From Bacteroidales bacterium (lineage in GTDB: Bacteria; Bacteroidota; Bacteroidia; Bacteroidales; UBA932), in contig JAFZBF010000033.1 of the NCBI GenBank assembly GCA_017561885.1, positions 1 to 64,000 on the forward strand: a DNA stretch of 64,000 nucleotides, written 5' to 3'. This document shows positions 1 to 8,000 of this stretch, in pieces. The stretch's first letter is position 1. Each line of letters opens with the position of its first letter. The notes under the pieces are model-generated. The model worked only from the letters and a program-made list of their open reading frames with translations, had not been told where the DNA came from and did not search any database. The position numbers and the translations under genes were made by a program.

Positions 1-10
1 AGAATGTTTG

Positions 11-18
11 TATCTTTG
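11..18 (+). promoter_or_regulatory. -7 promoter box of rpmE2
   Basis: TATCTTTG matches the Bacteroidota primary-sigma -7 consensus TAnnTTTG. It ends 37 nt before the rpmE2 ATG, so a normal leader is expected. The -33 region is cut by the window edge. Confidence 0.65.
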
Positions 19-55
19 CGTCCCCAAAAGAATCTTAATATTAAAAACATAAGTC

Positions 56-310
56 ATGAAAAAAGGAATTCATCCCGAAAGTTACCGTCTTGTTGCTTTC
101 AAGGACATGTCGAATGATCACGTGTTCCTGACCCGCTCATGCGCAAATACCAAGGAGACCATCGAGATCGACGGCGTCGAGTATCCCGTTGTCAAGGTCG
201 AGATCTCTAACACTTCTCACCCGTTCTACACTGGTAAGATGAAACTTGTCGACACCGCCGGTCGCGTAGATAAGTTCTACAACCGCTACGGCAAGCGCAA
301 TCAGAAATAA
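56..310 (+). CDS. rpmE2: 50S ribosomal protein L31, type B
   Basis: This 84-residue protein is a component of the large ribosomal subunit. The start [11 protein letters not shown], the central [11 protein letters not shown] segment and the end FYNRYGK are characteristic of the long, type B form of L31. The zinc-binding cysteines of type A L31 are absent; the single Cys is not part of a CxxC motif, so this is the zinc-independent form. It is a single-gene transcription unit with its own promoter and a strong intrinsic terminator just downstream. Identity is very secure. Confidence 0.97.
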   Translation: MKKGIHPESYRLVAFKDMSNDHVFLTRSCANTKETIEIDGVEYPVVKVEISNTSHPFYTGKMKLVDTAGRVDKFYNRYGKRNQK

Positions 311-336
311 CAAGATACACCCAAACCGAGATAGAA

Positions 337-368
337 AAAGACTGACGCCAAGCGTCGGTCTTTTTTTT
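337..368 (+). terminator. intrinsic terminator of rpmE2
   Basis: A 12-bp stem (arms 337-348 and 352-363, one G-U pair) with a 3-nt loop is followed directly by an 8-T run at 361-368. It lies 27 bp after the rpmE2 stop, a classical Rho-independent terminator. Confidence 0.9.
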
Positions 369-429
369 CAATAGATCATTAATGACTTCGTCTTTGCGGC
401 AGAATGATTCAAGGCAACATTGTGCCCCG

Positions 430-461
430 CTTTGCCGGGCCGGCCGTTTCGCCCGGCAAAG
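430..461. repeat. perfect 11-bp inverted repeat (hairpin 1)
   Basis: CTTTGCCGGGC at 430-440 and its exact complement at 451-461 enclose a 10-nt loop. There is no T-run on either side, so it is not a standard terminator. It lies in the 170-bp noncoding stretch between the convergent rpmE2 and pmbA genes, where no gene is recognised. Confidence 0.8.
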
Positions 462-478
462 ATGGGGGTCTGGAGGGG

Positions 479-503
479 CGCGAAATTGTGGAATAATTTC
501 GCG
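479..503. repeat. perfect 9-bp inverted repeat (hairpin 2)
   Basis: CGCGAAATT at 479-487 and AATTTCGCG at 495-503 flank a 7-nt loop, 17 bp after hairpin 1. Again there is no adjacent T-run. The two hairpins lie just past the 3' end of pmbA and could protect its mRNA 3' end. Confidence 0.75.
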
Positions 504-541
504 GTTGCCGGAAGCATTGCTGCCGCAAGATGGCTCAGTGA

Positions 542-1846
542 TTATGTCAGCGAGAGTCCTTCGAAGGATACTGAGGGAAGCTGCATAGAGAAGAGGGTCA
601 GGGGATCGTTGCCGACGGCGGCGAGACGGTTCCACAGGTCGAGGTAGTTGCCGGTAACGTTCATCTCATGGATGGGGAACTGCTTGCGGCCGTTCTCAAA
701 CCAGAAGCCCTCTATGCCATATGAGAAATCTCCCGTGATGGGATTGTGGTTGCCGCCATTGAAGCCAGTGATCAGGACACCCCTGTCAAGATCCTTTATC
801 TGGTCATCCATACCTCCGGCATCAGGAACCATTTCAACGACCGAAACCGAATCGACCGTAGGCTGCATATGCAGTTTGTCTGCGTAATAGCTCGTCAGGA
901 AATAACGGTTCACCACACCCTCGTCAACAACACTGCACTTGACGGTAGCCAACCCTTCCCCGTCATAGAATCTCGCGCCGTAGGTCGAAGGCTTGTGGGG
1001 ATTGTCGATTATGGTAAGCCTCGAAGAAAACAGTTTCTTTCCGAGAGAATCCAGCAGGAACGAATTGTTCTGCTGCAGGGCCGAGCCGCTCAGGGCAGAG
1101 AGCAGCGGCGACACGAACTTGGCGACAGAACCGTTCTCCACCACCACATCGTACCTGCCTGCGTCGATACGTCTGGCACCCAGCCTGGCCATACCTCGGT
1201 TGTATGCCGTCTCGGCACAGCGTGCAGCAGACAGTTTGGAGAAAAACACATTGGCGTCAGGCCACCAGCTCTGAGGCCTGCTGCCGTCCTTGTCCAGGAA
1301 CGAACAACCTGCCGAAAGCGTATAGAATGAAGCATCCCTTGTCTGGCAGAATCCCGCAGTGTCGGCCAGCACCTCGTGTTCCACAGAGCAACCGAATTCA
1401 GTCTCGCAGGACTGCAGCGGACCGCCGTCGATATGTGCACAGAGACTTTCAGCCATCTGCACGGCCAGAGCCTTGCCCAACTCCGCCGTCACGTTCCCTG
1501 CCGCAGGATCCAGAAGTTTCAGGTCACCTCCGCCTTTGAAACAAAGTTCAGCAGGAGCCAGATGGCGGCACTCGTCCTTCTCAAGCAGCCTGGTCAGCCT
1601 CACGGCATTCGATATGAACTCCCTGAGACTTGCATCATCCAGCATATTTGTCGAGAACGTGCCGTAACGGCCGTCCACGAAAAGTTGCAGGAACACCGAA
1701 CAGTCGCTGGCATCGTGAATCTTGTCCACATCACGGTTGTACAGAGACACCGCGGTCTGGTCGCTCACAGTAAAGATTATCCTTGCATCGCTCGCTCCCG
1801 CTCCTATGCAGAAGTCGAGAACCTTCTGTACCTGATTTGTCTGCAT
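542..1846 (-). CDS. pmbA: TldE/PmbA-family metalloprotease subunit
   Basis: This 434-residue protein belongs to the TldD/PmbA (U62) family. TldD and TldE act together in the cytoplasm as a peptidase on unfolded or modified peptides. The C-terminal half carries the family pattern GGNHNPITGDFSYG followed by GFWFENG. No HExxxH motif is present, which marks it as the TldE/PmbA partner rather than catalytic TldD. TldD is not in the window. An in-frame start 12 codons upstream exists, but it lies upstream of the -7 box, so ATG at 1846 is preferred. That ATG is only 5 nt from the box, predicting leaderless mRNA. Confidence 0.88.
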   Translation of the reverse strand: MQTNQVQKVLDFCIGAGASDARIIFTVSDQTAVSLYNRDVDKIHDASDCSVFLQLFVDGRYGTFSTNMLDDASLREFISNAVRLTRLLEKDECRHLAPAELCFKGGGDLKLLDPAAGNVTAELGKALAVQMAESLCAHIDGGPLQSCETEFGCSVEHEVLADTAGFCQTRDASFYTLSAGCSFLDKDGSRPQSWWPDANVFFSKLSAARCAETAYNRGMARLGARRIDAGRYDVVVENGSVAKFVSPLLSALSGSALQQNNSFLLDSLGKKLFSSRLTIIDNPHKPSTYGARFYDGEGLATVKCSVVDEGVVNRYFLTSYYADKLHMQPTVDSVSVVEMVPDAGGMDDQIKDLDRGVLITGFNGGNHNPITGDFSYGIEGFWFENGRKQFPIHEMNVTGNYLDLWNRLAAVGNDPLTLFSMQLPSVSFEGLSLT

Positions 1847-1851
1847 ATGCA

Positions 1852-1859
1852 CAAATTTA
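1852..1859 (-). promoter_or_regulatory. -7 box of pmbA, abutting the start codon
   Basis: TAAATTTG on the minus strand fits TAnnTTTG and ends 5 nt before the pmbA ATG. The expected transcription start coincides with or touches the ATG. It is directly adjacent, back to back, to the slyD -7 box. Confidence 0.6.
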
Positions 1860-1867
1860 TATATTTG
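1860..1867 (+). promoter_or_regulatory. -7 box of slyD
   Basis: TATATTTG fits TAnnTTTG and lies 37 nt before the slyD ATG. It abuts the divergent pmbA box, so polymerase occupancy of the two promoters is probably mutually exclusive. Confidence 0.6.
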
Positions 1868-1904
1868 CCGGACATTAAGCACGACAAATCAAACAAATAC
1901 CATA

Positions 1905-2438
1905 ATGAAAATACAAGACAACAAAGTTGTTCATCTCACATATCAGCTGAAGGTGGACGGAGAGATAGCAGACAGCGCAACCGCAGAAAAGCCATTGCAG
2001 TTCATATTCGGGCAGGGTTACCTGCTTCCCAAGTTCGAAAAGAACATCGCCGGCAAGCAGGTCGGTGACGAATTCGAATTCATGCTCACTGCACAGGATG
2101 GTTATGGTCTGGTAAACCCTGCCGCCATCATAGACCTCCCCAAGAGCGCCTTTGAGATAGACGGTGTATTCCAGGATGCATACGTTCAGCCCGGCAGGTC
2201 GATTCCGATGATGAGCCGCGAAGGCGGAGTTGTTCACGGTACCGTACTTTCAGTCGGAGCAGATACTGTCAAGATGGACTTCAACCACCCGATGGCCGGC
2301 AAGGACCTCTATTTCACAGGGAAGGTGGAACTTGTACGGGATGCCACTGAAGAAGAGCTCAAGGACGGTCTGTTCGGAGAACGCAAGCCAAGGTCCTGCT
2401 CAGGCAGCTGCGGTTCCTGCAACAGCGACTGCAAATAA
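1905..2438 (+). CDS. slyD: SlyD-like FKBP-type peptidyl-prolyl isomerase
   Basis: This 177-residue protein is a cytoplasmic prolyl cis-trans isomerase and chaperone. The FKBP core is seen at residues 6-70 (VVHLTYQLKVDGE, then FIFGQGYLLPKFEKN and QDGYG). The insert-in-flap chaperone domain follows at about 70-125, and the FKBP strand FTGKVELV closes the fold. The C-terminus ends in a cysteine-rich tail (CSGSCGSCNSDC), reminiscent of the metal-binding tail of SlyD, although it has Cys and Ser rather than many His. It is monocistronic, with a convergent neighbour 2 bp after its stop. Confidence 0.93.
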   Translation: MKIQDNKVVHLTYQLKVDGEIADSATAEKPLQFIFGQGYLLPKFEKNIAGKQVGDEFEFMLTAQDGYGLVNPAAIIDLPKSAFEIDGVFQDAYVQPGRSIPMMSREGGVVHGTVLSVGADTVKMDFNHPMAGKDLYFTGKVELVRDATEEELKDGLFGERKPRSCSGSCGSCNSDCK

Positions 2439-2440
2439 GA

Positions 2441-3982
2441 TCATCTTGAGGCTATTGCATTAGCCACTGCGATACCGTCGAGGGCGCTGGATACTATGCC
2501 ACCTGCATAGCCGGCGCCCTCGCCGCATGGATAGAGGCCGTCGAGACTGATGTGGCATAAAGTGTTTTCATCGCGAGGAATGCGGACCGGAGAAGACGTC
2601 CTGGACTCGACGCCGAGCACCAGCGCATCATGAGTGTAGAATCCGTGCATCTTGCGGTCGAACAAAGGGAAAGCCTTGCGGAGTCTTGCTGCCACGAAAT
2701 CAGGGAGGAGCCCGTTCAACAAGGCAGAGTCGACACCGGGAGCATAAGAGCACGCAGGCAATGAAGAAGACGCCTTTCCGCGACAGAAATCAGTCATTCT
2801 CTGGGCAGGGGCACGGAAAGATGATGAATTGGCAAACATTCTCTGCTCGACAGACCTCTGGAACTCCAGCAGAGCCAGCGGGCCGTACTTCTCGAAACCA
2901 GTGACATCTTCCGGCTCGACTGAGCACACGATTCCGGCATTGGCCTTCTTTCCGGAACGGGTCGAAGGCGACATACCGTTCAGCACTACTGCATCACTTT
3001 CAGTAGTCGAAGGCACAAGGACTCCCCCGGGGCACATACAGAATGAAAAAACACCCCGTCCGTCGACCTGCTGCACCAGAGAATACTCAGCGTGCGGATA
3101 ACCGGGCTGCCAGCGCTTGTGATACTGAATTTCATCTATAAGATACTGAGGATGTTCCACCCTTACGCCAAGCGCAAATCCTTTCGCCTGCAGAGCCCAT
3201 CCTTTGGATGCAAACAGTTCATATATATCCCTTGCCGAATGGCCGGTCGCCAGAATCACGTCCGACGCGCTGTAAACGCTTCCGTCAGCGCACAGAACTT
3301 TCCACTTTCCCCTATTGCTTGCAGGTGGCGTCATATCGACCACCCTGGAGCCGAAATGGTACTCCCCGCCGTGTTCCGTGATGCAGTTGCGGATGCTCTC
3401 CATCACCCTCGGCAGCACGTCGCTGCCGATGTGGGGATGTGCATCCGTCAATATGGACTGTTGAGCTCCAAAAGCTACCAGCTGCCTCAGAACTTCCTGG
3501 ATATCACCCCTTTTGGAAGAACGGGTGTAGAGCTTTCCGTCCGAAAACGTACCGGCGCCGCCCTCTCCGAAGCAGTAGTTGGAGTCAGCGTCCACCACGC
3601 CTTCGCGCACAATTGCAGAAATATCCACCTTCCGGCTGTGGACATCCTTGCCGCGTTCGAGGATCACTGGCTTGAAACCCTTTTCAAGCAGCTTCAGGGA
3701 AGCGAAAGTACCTGCCGGACCGCCGCCAATCACAATTATCTCCCGGGCATTGCGGACATCCTTGTAGTCGAAGACATATTCACGCGGAGGTTCGTCGCCT
3801 TCCAGGAAAGCCTGCAGACGGTACCTGTAGACCGGGCGGCCGCGGGCATCCAGGGAACGCCTCATGACAACGCACTGTCTCACCTTCGACACAGGTACTC
3901 CGCAAGCCACTGCAGCGGCCTTGCGAAGCTCATCTTCAGCAGGAACGTGAAGGATGTCGAACGTCTGCTCGAACTCTTTCAT
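2441..3982 (-). CDS. FAD-dependent oxidoreductase (COG2509-type)
   Basis: This 513-residue flavoprotein belongs to the uncharacterised FAD-dependent dehydrogenase group. An N-terminal domain of about 80 residues precedes the Rossmann motif VIGGGPAG (residues 84-91) with the acidic ribose-binding strand end VILERG. Further conserved features are CFGEGGAGTFSDGKL, LATGHSARD, and the C-terminal FAD contact YPCGEGAGYAGGI. A longer in-frame reading 50 codons upstream runs into tsaD. The ATG at 3982 sits 2 nt after the tsaD stop and is the sensible start. It is cotranscribed with tsaD. The substrate is unknown. Confidence 0.88.
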   Translation of the reverse strand: MKEFEQTFDILHVPAEDELRKAAAVACGVPVSKVRQCVVMRRSLDARGRPVYRYRLQAFLEGDEPPREYVFDYKDVRNAREIIVIGGGPAGTFASLKLLEKGFKPVILERGKDVHSRKVDISAIVREGVVDADSNYCFGEGGAGTFSDGKLYTRSSKRGDIQEVLRQLVAFGAQQSILTDAHPHIGSDVLPRVMESIRNCITEHGGEYHFGSRVVDMTPPASNRGKWKVLCADGSVYSASDVILATGHSARDIYELFASKGWALQAKGFALGVRVEHPQYLIDEIQYHKRWQPGYPHAEYSLVQQVDGRGVFSFCMCPGGVLVPSTTESDAVVLNGMSPSTRSGKKANAGIVCSVEPEDVTGFEKYGPLALLEFQRSVEQRMFANSSSFRAPAQRMTDFCRGKASSSLPACSYAPGVDSALLNGLLPDFVAARLRKAFPLFDRKMHGFYTHDALVLGVESRTSSPVRIPRDENTLCHISLDGLYPCGEGAGYAGGIVSSALDGIAVANAIASR

Positions 3983-3984
3983 TG

Positions 3985-5022
3985 CTATTTCATATGAAGG
4001 TCCGCAGCACGGGAGACCGGTGCAACGTCCAGCGGAGCGAATAGACCTTTTTCGTATTTGAAGTGACCTACCACGGCAATCATCGCCGCATTGTCGGTAG
4101 TGAAACGCAGTTCCGGCAGGAAGGTCGTCCAACCTCTGCGGCGTCCCTCTTCCTCAATCCGGCTGCGAAGTCCGCTGTTGGCGGAAACGCCACCGCCTAT
4201 GACCACCTGTTTTATCGATGTCTGCTTCACGGCAAGAAGCAGTTTCTTCATCAGAATGTCGATCAGGTCTTTCTGGAAGCTTGCACACAGGTCAGCTTTG
4301 TTCTTCTCGACAAAATCCGGGTCACCGGCCACTTCGTCGCGCAGGAAATAAAGAAGGGATGTCTTGATTCCGCTGAAACTGTAGTCAAGCCCAGGAACGT
4401 TGGGCTTGGCAAAGCGGAAACGGCCGGCATCGCCCTCCTTTGCCAACCTGTCTATCACAGGACCGCCGGGATAGCCAAGGCCGAGAAGCTTTGCACATTT
4501 GTCAAAGGCCTCCCCCACTGCATCGTCTATCGTACGGCCCAGAACCTCGAAATCCAGATAGTCGTTGACCTTGACTATCTGTGTATGCCCTCCGGAAACA
4601 AGGAGAGCTAGGAATGGGAACGACGGTTCCCTGTGAGGCTTGCCTTCTTCTATCACGAAATGAGAAAGGATGTGTCCCTGGAGATGGTTGACCTCGATCA
4701 GCGGCTTGCCGGCAGAAAGAGCCAGTCCCTTGGCAAACGACACTCCGACCAGCAAGGAGCCCAGCAGTCCGGGTCCACGCGTGAATGCGATGGCATCGAC
4801 ATCTTCCATAGTGACTCCCGCCTGTTTCAGGGCCTGATCCACAACCGGCACTATGTTCTGCTGATGTGCCCTTGAAGCCAGTTCAGGAACCACGCCGCCA
4901 TACTGCTCGTGGACCTTTTGGGAGGCCATCACATTGGACAGAAGATACCGGTCGGCAAGAACGGCGGCAGAAGTGTCGTCGCAAGATGACTCGATACCCA
5001 GAATAATCGTCCTTTTGGCCAT
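3985..5022 (-). CDS. tsaD: tRNA N6-adenosine threonylcarbamoyltransferase
   Basis: TsaD transfers the threonylcarbamoyl group from TC-AMP to A37 of ANN-decoding tRNAs, with TsaB and TsaE. The 345-residue length is typical. The opening ILGIESSCDDTSAAV, the metal-binding HLQGH, the nucleotide loop LVSGGHTQ and the late FTTDNAAMIA are all family signatures. It is the first gene of a two-gene unit with the FAD oxidoreductase. Its leader includes an AGGAG-like sequence before the ATG, and the -7 box is 20 nt from the start. Confidence 0.97.
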   Translation of the reverse strand: MAKRTIILGIESSCDDTSAAVLADRYLLSNVMASQKVHEQYGGVVPELASRAHQQNIVPVVDQALKQAGVTMEDVDAIAFTRGPGLLGSLLVGVSFAKGLALSAGKPLIEVNHLQGHILSHFVIEEGKPHREPSFPFLALLVSGGHTQIVKVNDYLDFEVLGRTIDDAVGEAFDKCAKLLGLGYPGGPVIDRLAKEGDAGRFRFAKPNVPGLDYSFSGIKTSLLYFLRDEVAGDPDFVEKNKADLCASFQKDLIDILMKKLLLAVKQTSIKQVVIGGGVSANSGLRSRIEEEGRRRGWTTFLPELRFTTDNAAMIAVVGHFKYEKGLFAPLDVAPVSRAADLHMK

Positions 5023-5042
5023 CAGATTAATCTCCTGAACTG

Positions 5043-5050
5043 CAAAGGTA
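5043..5050 (-). promoter_or_regulatory. -7 box of tsaD
   Basis: TACCTTTG on the minus strand matches TAnnTTTG, with a 20-nt gap to the tsaD ATG that contains a Shine-Dalgarno-like CAGGAGA. It is divergent from the tamB promoter. Confidence 0.6.
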
Positions 5051-5064
5051 TCAATTTAAAAGTG

Positions 5065-5072
5065 TATCTTTG
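5065..5072 (+). promoter_or_regulatory. -7 box of tamB, very short leader
   Basis: TATCTTTG fits the consensus and ends 8 nt before the tamB ATG at 5081. The mRNA leader is therefore expected to be only a few nucleotides long, without room for a ribosome-binding site. Confidence 0.6.
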
Positions 5073-5080
5073 TTAGATTG

Positions 5081-8000
5081 ATGAAAGTTTTGCGCAAAAT
5101 ATTGCTGGGATTACTGTGCCTGCTGGTCATATTGCCGGTGGTGGCCGTGGTTGCATTGCAGCTGCCCGGTGTACAGAACCGCATATGCAAAACAGTATCG
5201 AAAAGCATATCCTCCGACCTCAACGGAAGCATCGATTTCGGAGAAATCTATTACCAGCTTTTCGACAGGGTGATCATCAAGGATGCAGTACTTAGAGATG
5301 AAGCGCAGGACACCGTGGCATATCTGGGCAAGCTGTCTCTGAACGTCAAGCTGCTCAAGGCTATCACAGGCCACGTCACAGTGAACAAGCTCGCGCTTGA
5401 CGACGCCCTGCTGAACCTGGAAGTCGATGAAAGCGGGACTCTCAACCTGGCCAGGATTTTTCCCCAGAAGGAAAAAGTCCGGGATACGACAGACAAAGGT
5501 ATTCTGGCATATTTTGACAATATCCTGGTGGATGTCCGCAACATCCAGATCAACGGCCTGGACTTGAACCTCGTCGATCACAGCAATGCCGAGAAGCCTC
5601 GTCCCAAAGCGAAGAAGAACCCGGACAGGGTCCTGACGCCCGGCAAGAACACAATAGACTGGAAGGACCTTCACATCAGCGGGATGAATGCCGACATTTC
5701 TGACATAAAGTACAATCTGCGCAAGCAGACAGTTTCCCTGAAAGTCAACGGAATATCATTAGCGGAAAGCCGCGGTTACAAACTTGACGGACTGAAATTC
5801 AAGGCTGCGCTTGACAGTGAAGGAATCCACGTCGACAACTTCAGGTATACCGACAATTACTCTGATATCAAGCTGGACTATGCCAATGCACTTTTCAAAG
5901 ACTTCAGCGACTTTTCCGACTTCCTCAACAAGGTATCCCTGGACTGCAGCCTGAATGACACGAAGGTCAGTCTTTCTTCTCTCGGACTGTTCCTTCCCGG
6001 CATGGACCATCTGACACTGACCCTGAATGCAAGCGGAAAGATCAAAGGTCCGGTAGCAAATATGAAACTGTCTTCGTTCGTAGTAGACGGCCCCAGGAAC
6101 TCTCACGCTGAACTTTCAGGACAGCTCAACGGCCTGCCGCTGTCAGAAGAGACGATAATGTCGGCCAATATACAGAACTGCCGTTTCAACACTGCCGGAA
6201 TTGAAGAAATCATATCAAGCGTATCCCTCAAGCCGGTCAAGAAAGGCTCCATAAGCAAGCTGGCACCCGGGACCACTTTCCATTTCAAAGGCTTTATGGA
6301 CGGATTCTTCACAGACTTCGTGGCCTACGGCGGTCTGTCTTCGAATATCGGAGACGTAGACGTAGACCTGCTGTGTCAGAGCAACCCGAAGACTGGTTTC
6401 ACGATGGACGGCTTCATGGATGCCAGGGATTTCGACCTGGGCGAATTCATGCAGAACGAGAAACTGGGAGAACTCTCCTGCAACGCTTCCCTGAGCGGAC
6501 TGTTCTCGAAAGAAAAGAAAAACACATTCATAAACATTGACTCCCTGTACGTCTCCAAATTCAATTTCAACGACTATGACTACAAGGGAATCACCGGAAA
6601 AGGCAGCTACGATGCCGATGGCATAAAGGTCAGCGCAGTGGACGACGACCCCAACCTGAACTTCAACCTGAATGCCGAAATAGCCAATGATGAAAGCGGG
6701 GCGAGGGTATACGACGTCAACCTCGATTTGAAAAACGCGAACCTGACCGCACTTCATCTGGACAGGCAGGACGTCTCGCTTGTTTCCATGAATCTCAAAG
6801 GCACAGTTTTGCAGGCAGGAAGCGACAGCTATGAAGGAAACATATATGTAAGGGACCTCGTCTGTACGAACGCGTCAGGTATGCACGATATCGGCGACCT
6901 CAGGCTCGACGCCAGTTTGCTCCCCAGCGACCAGCGGCTGACTCTCAGTTCATCAGTACTCAACTGCATACTGACAGGCGATACCCCTGTGAAAGATCTG
7001 GTCAGCGATGCCAAATATGCGCTGCTGAGCGGAAAACTCGACAATCTCCTGAAAGGGCAGAAAGATGCCTTGAAATATTCAGGCGGCAATTTCAGCCTGA
7101 ACCTCGGCGTCTCAGACATCAGACCCCTCCTGGCTTTCCTGCTGCCTGACGTACATATTGAAAACGGCACCAACCTGTCTTTCAAGGCAGACAGTACAGG
7201 CAGTTCAACCCTCTCGCTCCAGTCAGACCTGCTTTCCTTCAAGGAATTATATGCCAGCAACCTGACCCTGACATATGACGGACAGGATTCTACGGCAGTC
7301 GCAGCCATCGAGGCTGACATTATAAGGATTGGCTCACTGGTGGCAGTCAACAATTATCTGAATGCCGAAATAAAAGACAATCAGGTAAAGCTGGACCTGA
7401 CATACAACAACGACAGTAAAGACCATCCCGACAAAGGCAACCTGAAAGCCACGGTAGCTTTCCCCGACACTACTACTGCCTATGACATCCTGGTGGCGCT
7501 CGACAGGTCGACTTTCCTTGCCGACGGGAAAGAATGGCAGATCAACACTTCTTCCGTCTTCATCGACAAGGGACGCATTGCAGTAAGGGATTTCACCCTG
7601 GAAAGCGGGACCCAGTATCTCAAGGCAAACGGCATCATATCCGACAATCCGGAAGAAGTCTGTACGGTAGACCTTCACGATTTCGACATGTCGCTTGCCA
7701 ACATTTTCCTGAAAGACCCCATTTCTTTGAACGGACGCCTCACCGGCAACGCTACGGCTAGCGCCCTGCTGGGTGACTACGAGATATCGGCAGACATGGC
7801 TGCAGATTCGGTATATCTGTCCGGGAACCTCGTCGGTGACATCGACGTCAATGCCAAATGGCAAGAACAGTCCGGGAAGATTGATTTCTCTTTGCTGAAC
7901 ACCTTAGAAGGCAAGAAGATAATAGACATCGCCGGAGACCTTCGGCCGAAAGACAAGATGATATCCGCGACAGCAGACATCGACAGCCTCGACGCCGGTA

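Noticed and set aside
3092..3997. A 301-codon frame opposite the FAD oxidoreductase, and others like it at 8543-9439 and 13287-14042
   Set aside because: All lie inside clear genes on the other strand and translate into sequence without domain features.
3983..4132. N-terminal extension of the FAD oxidoreductase
   Set aside because: The extra 50 residues read through the tsaD 3' end and have no flavoprotein features; the ATG at 3982 has correct operon spacing.
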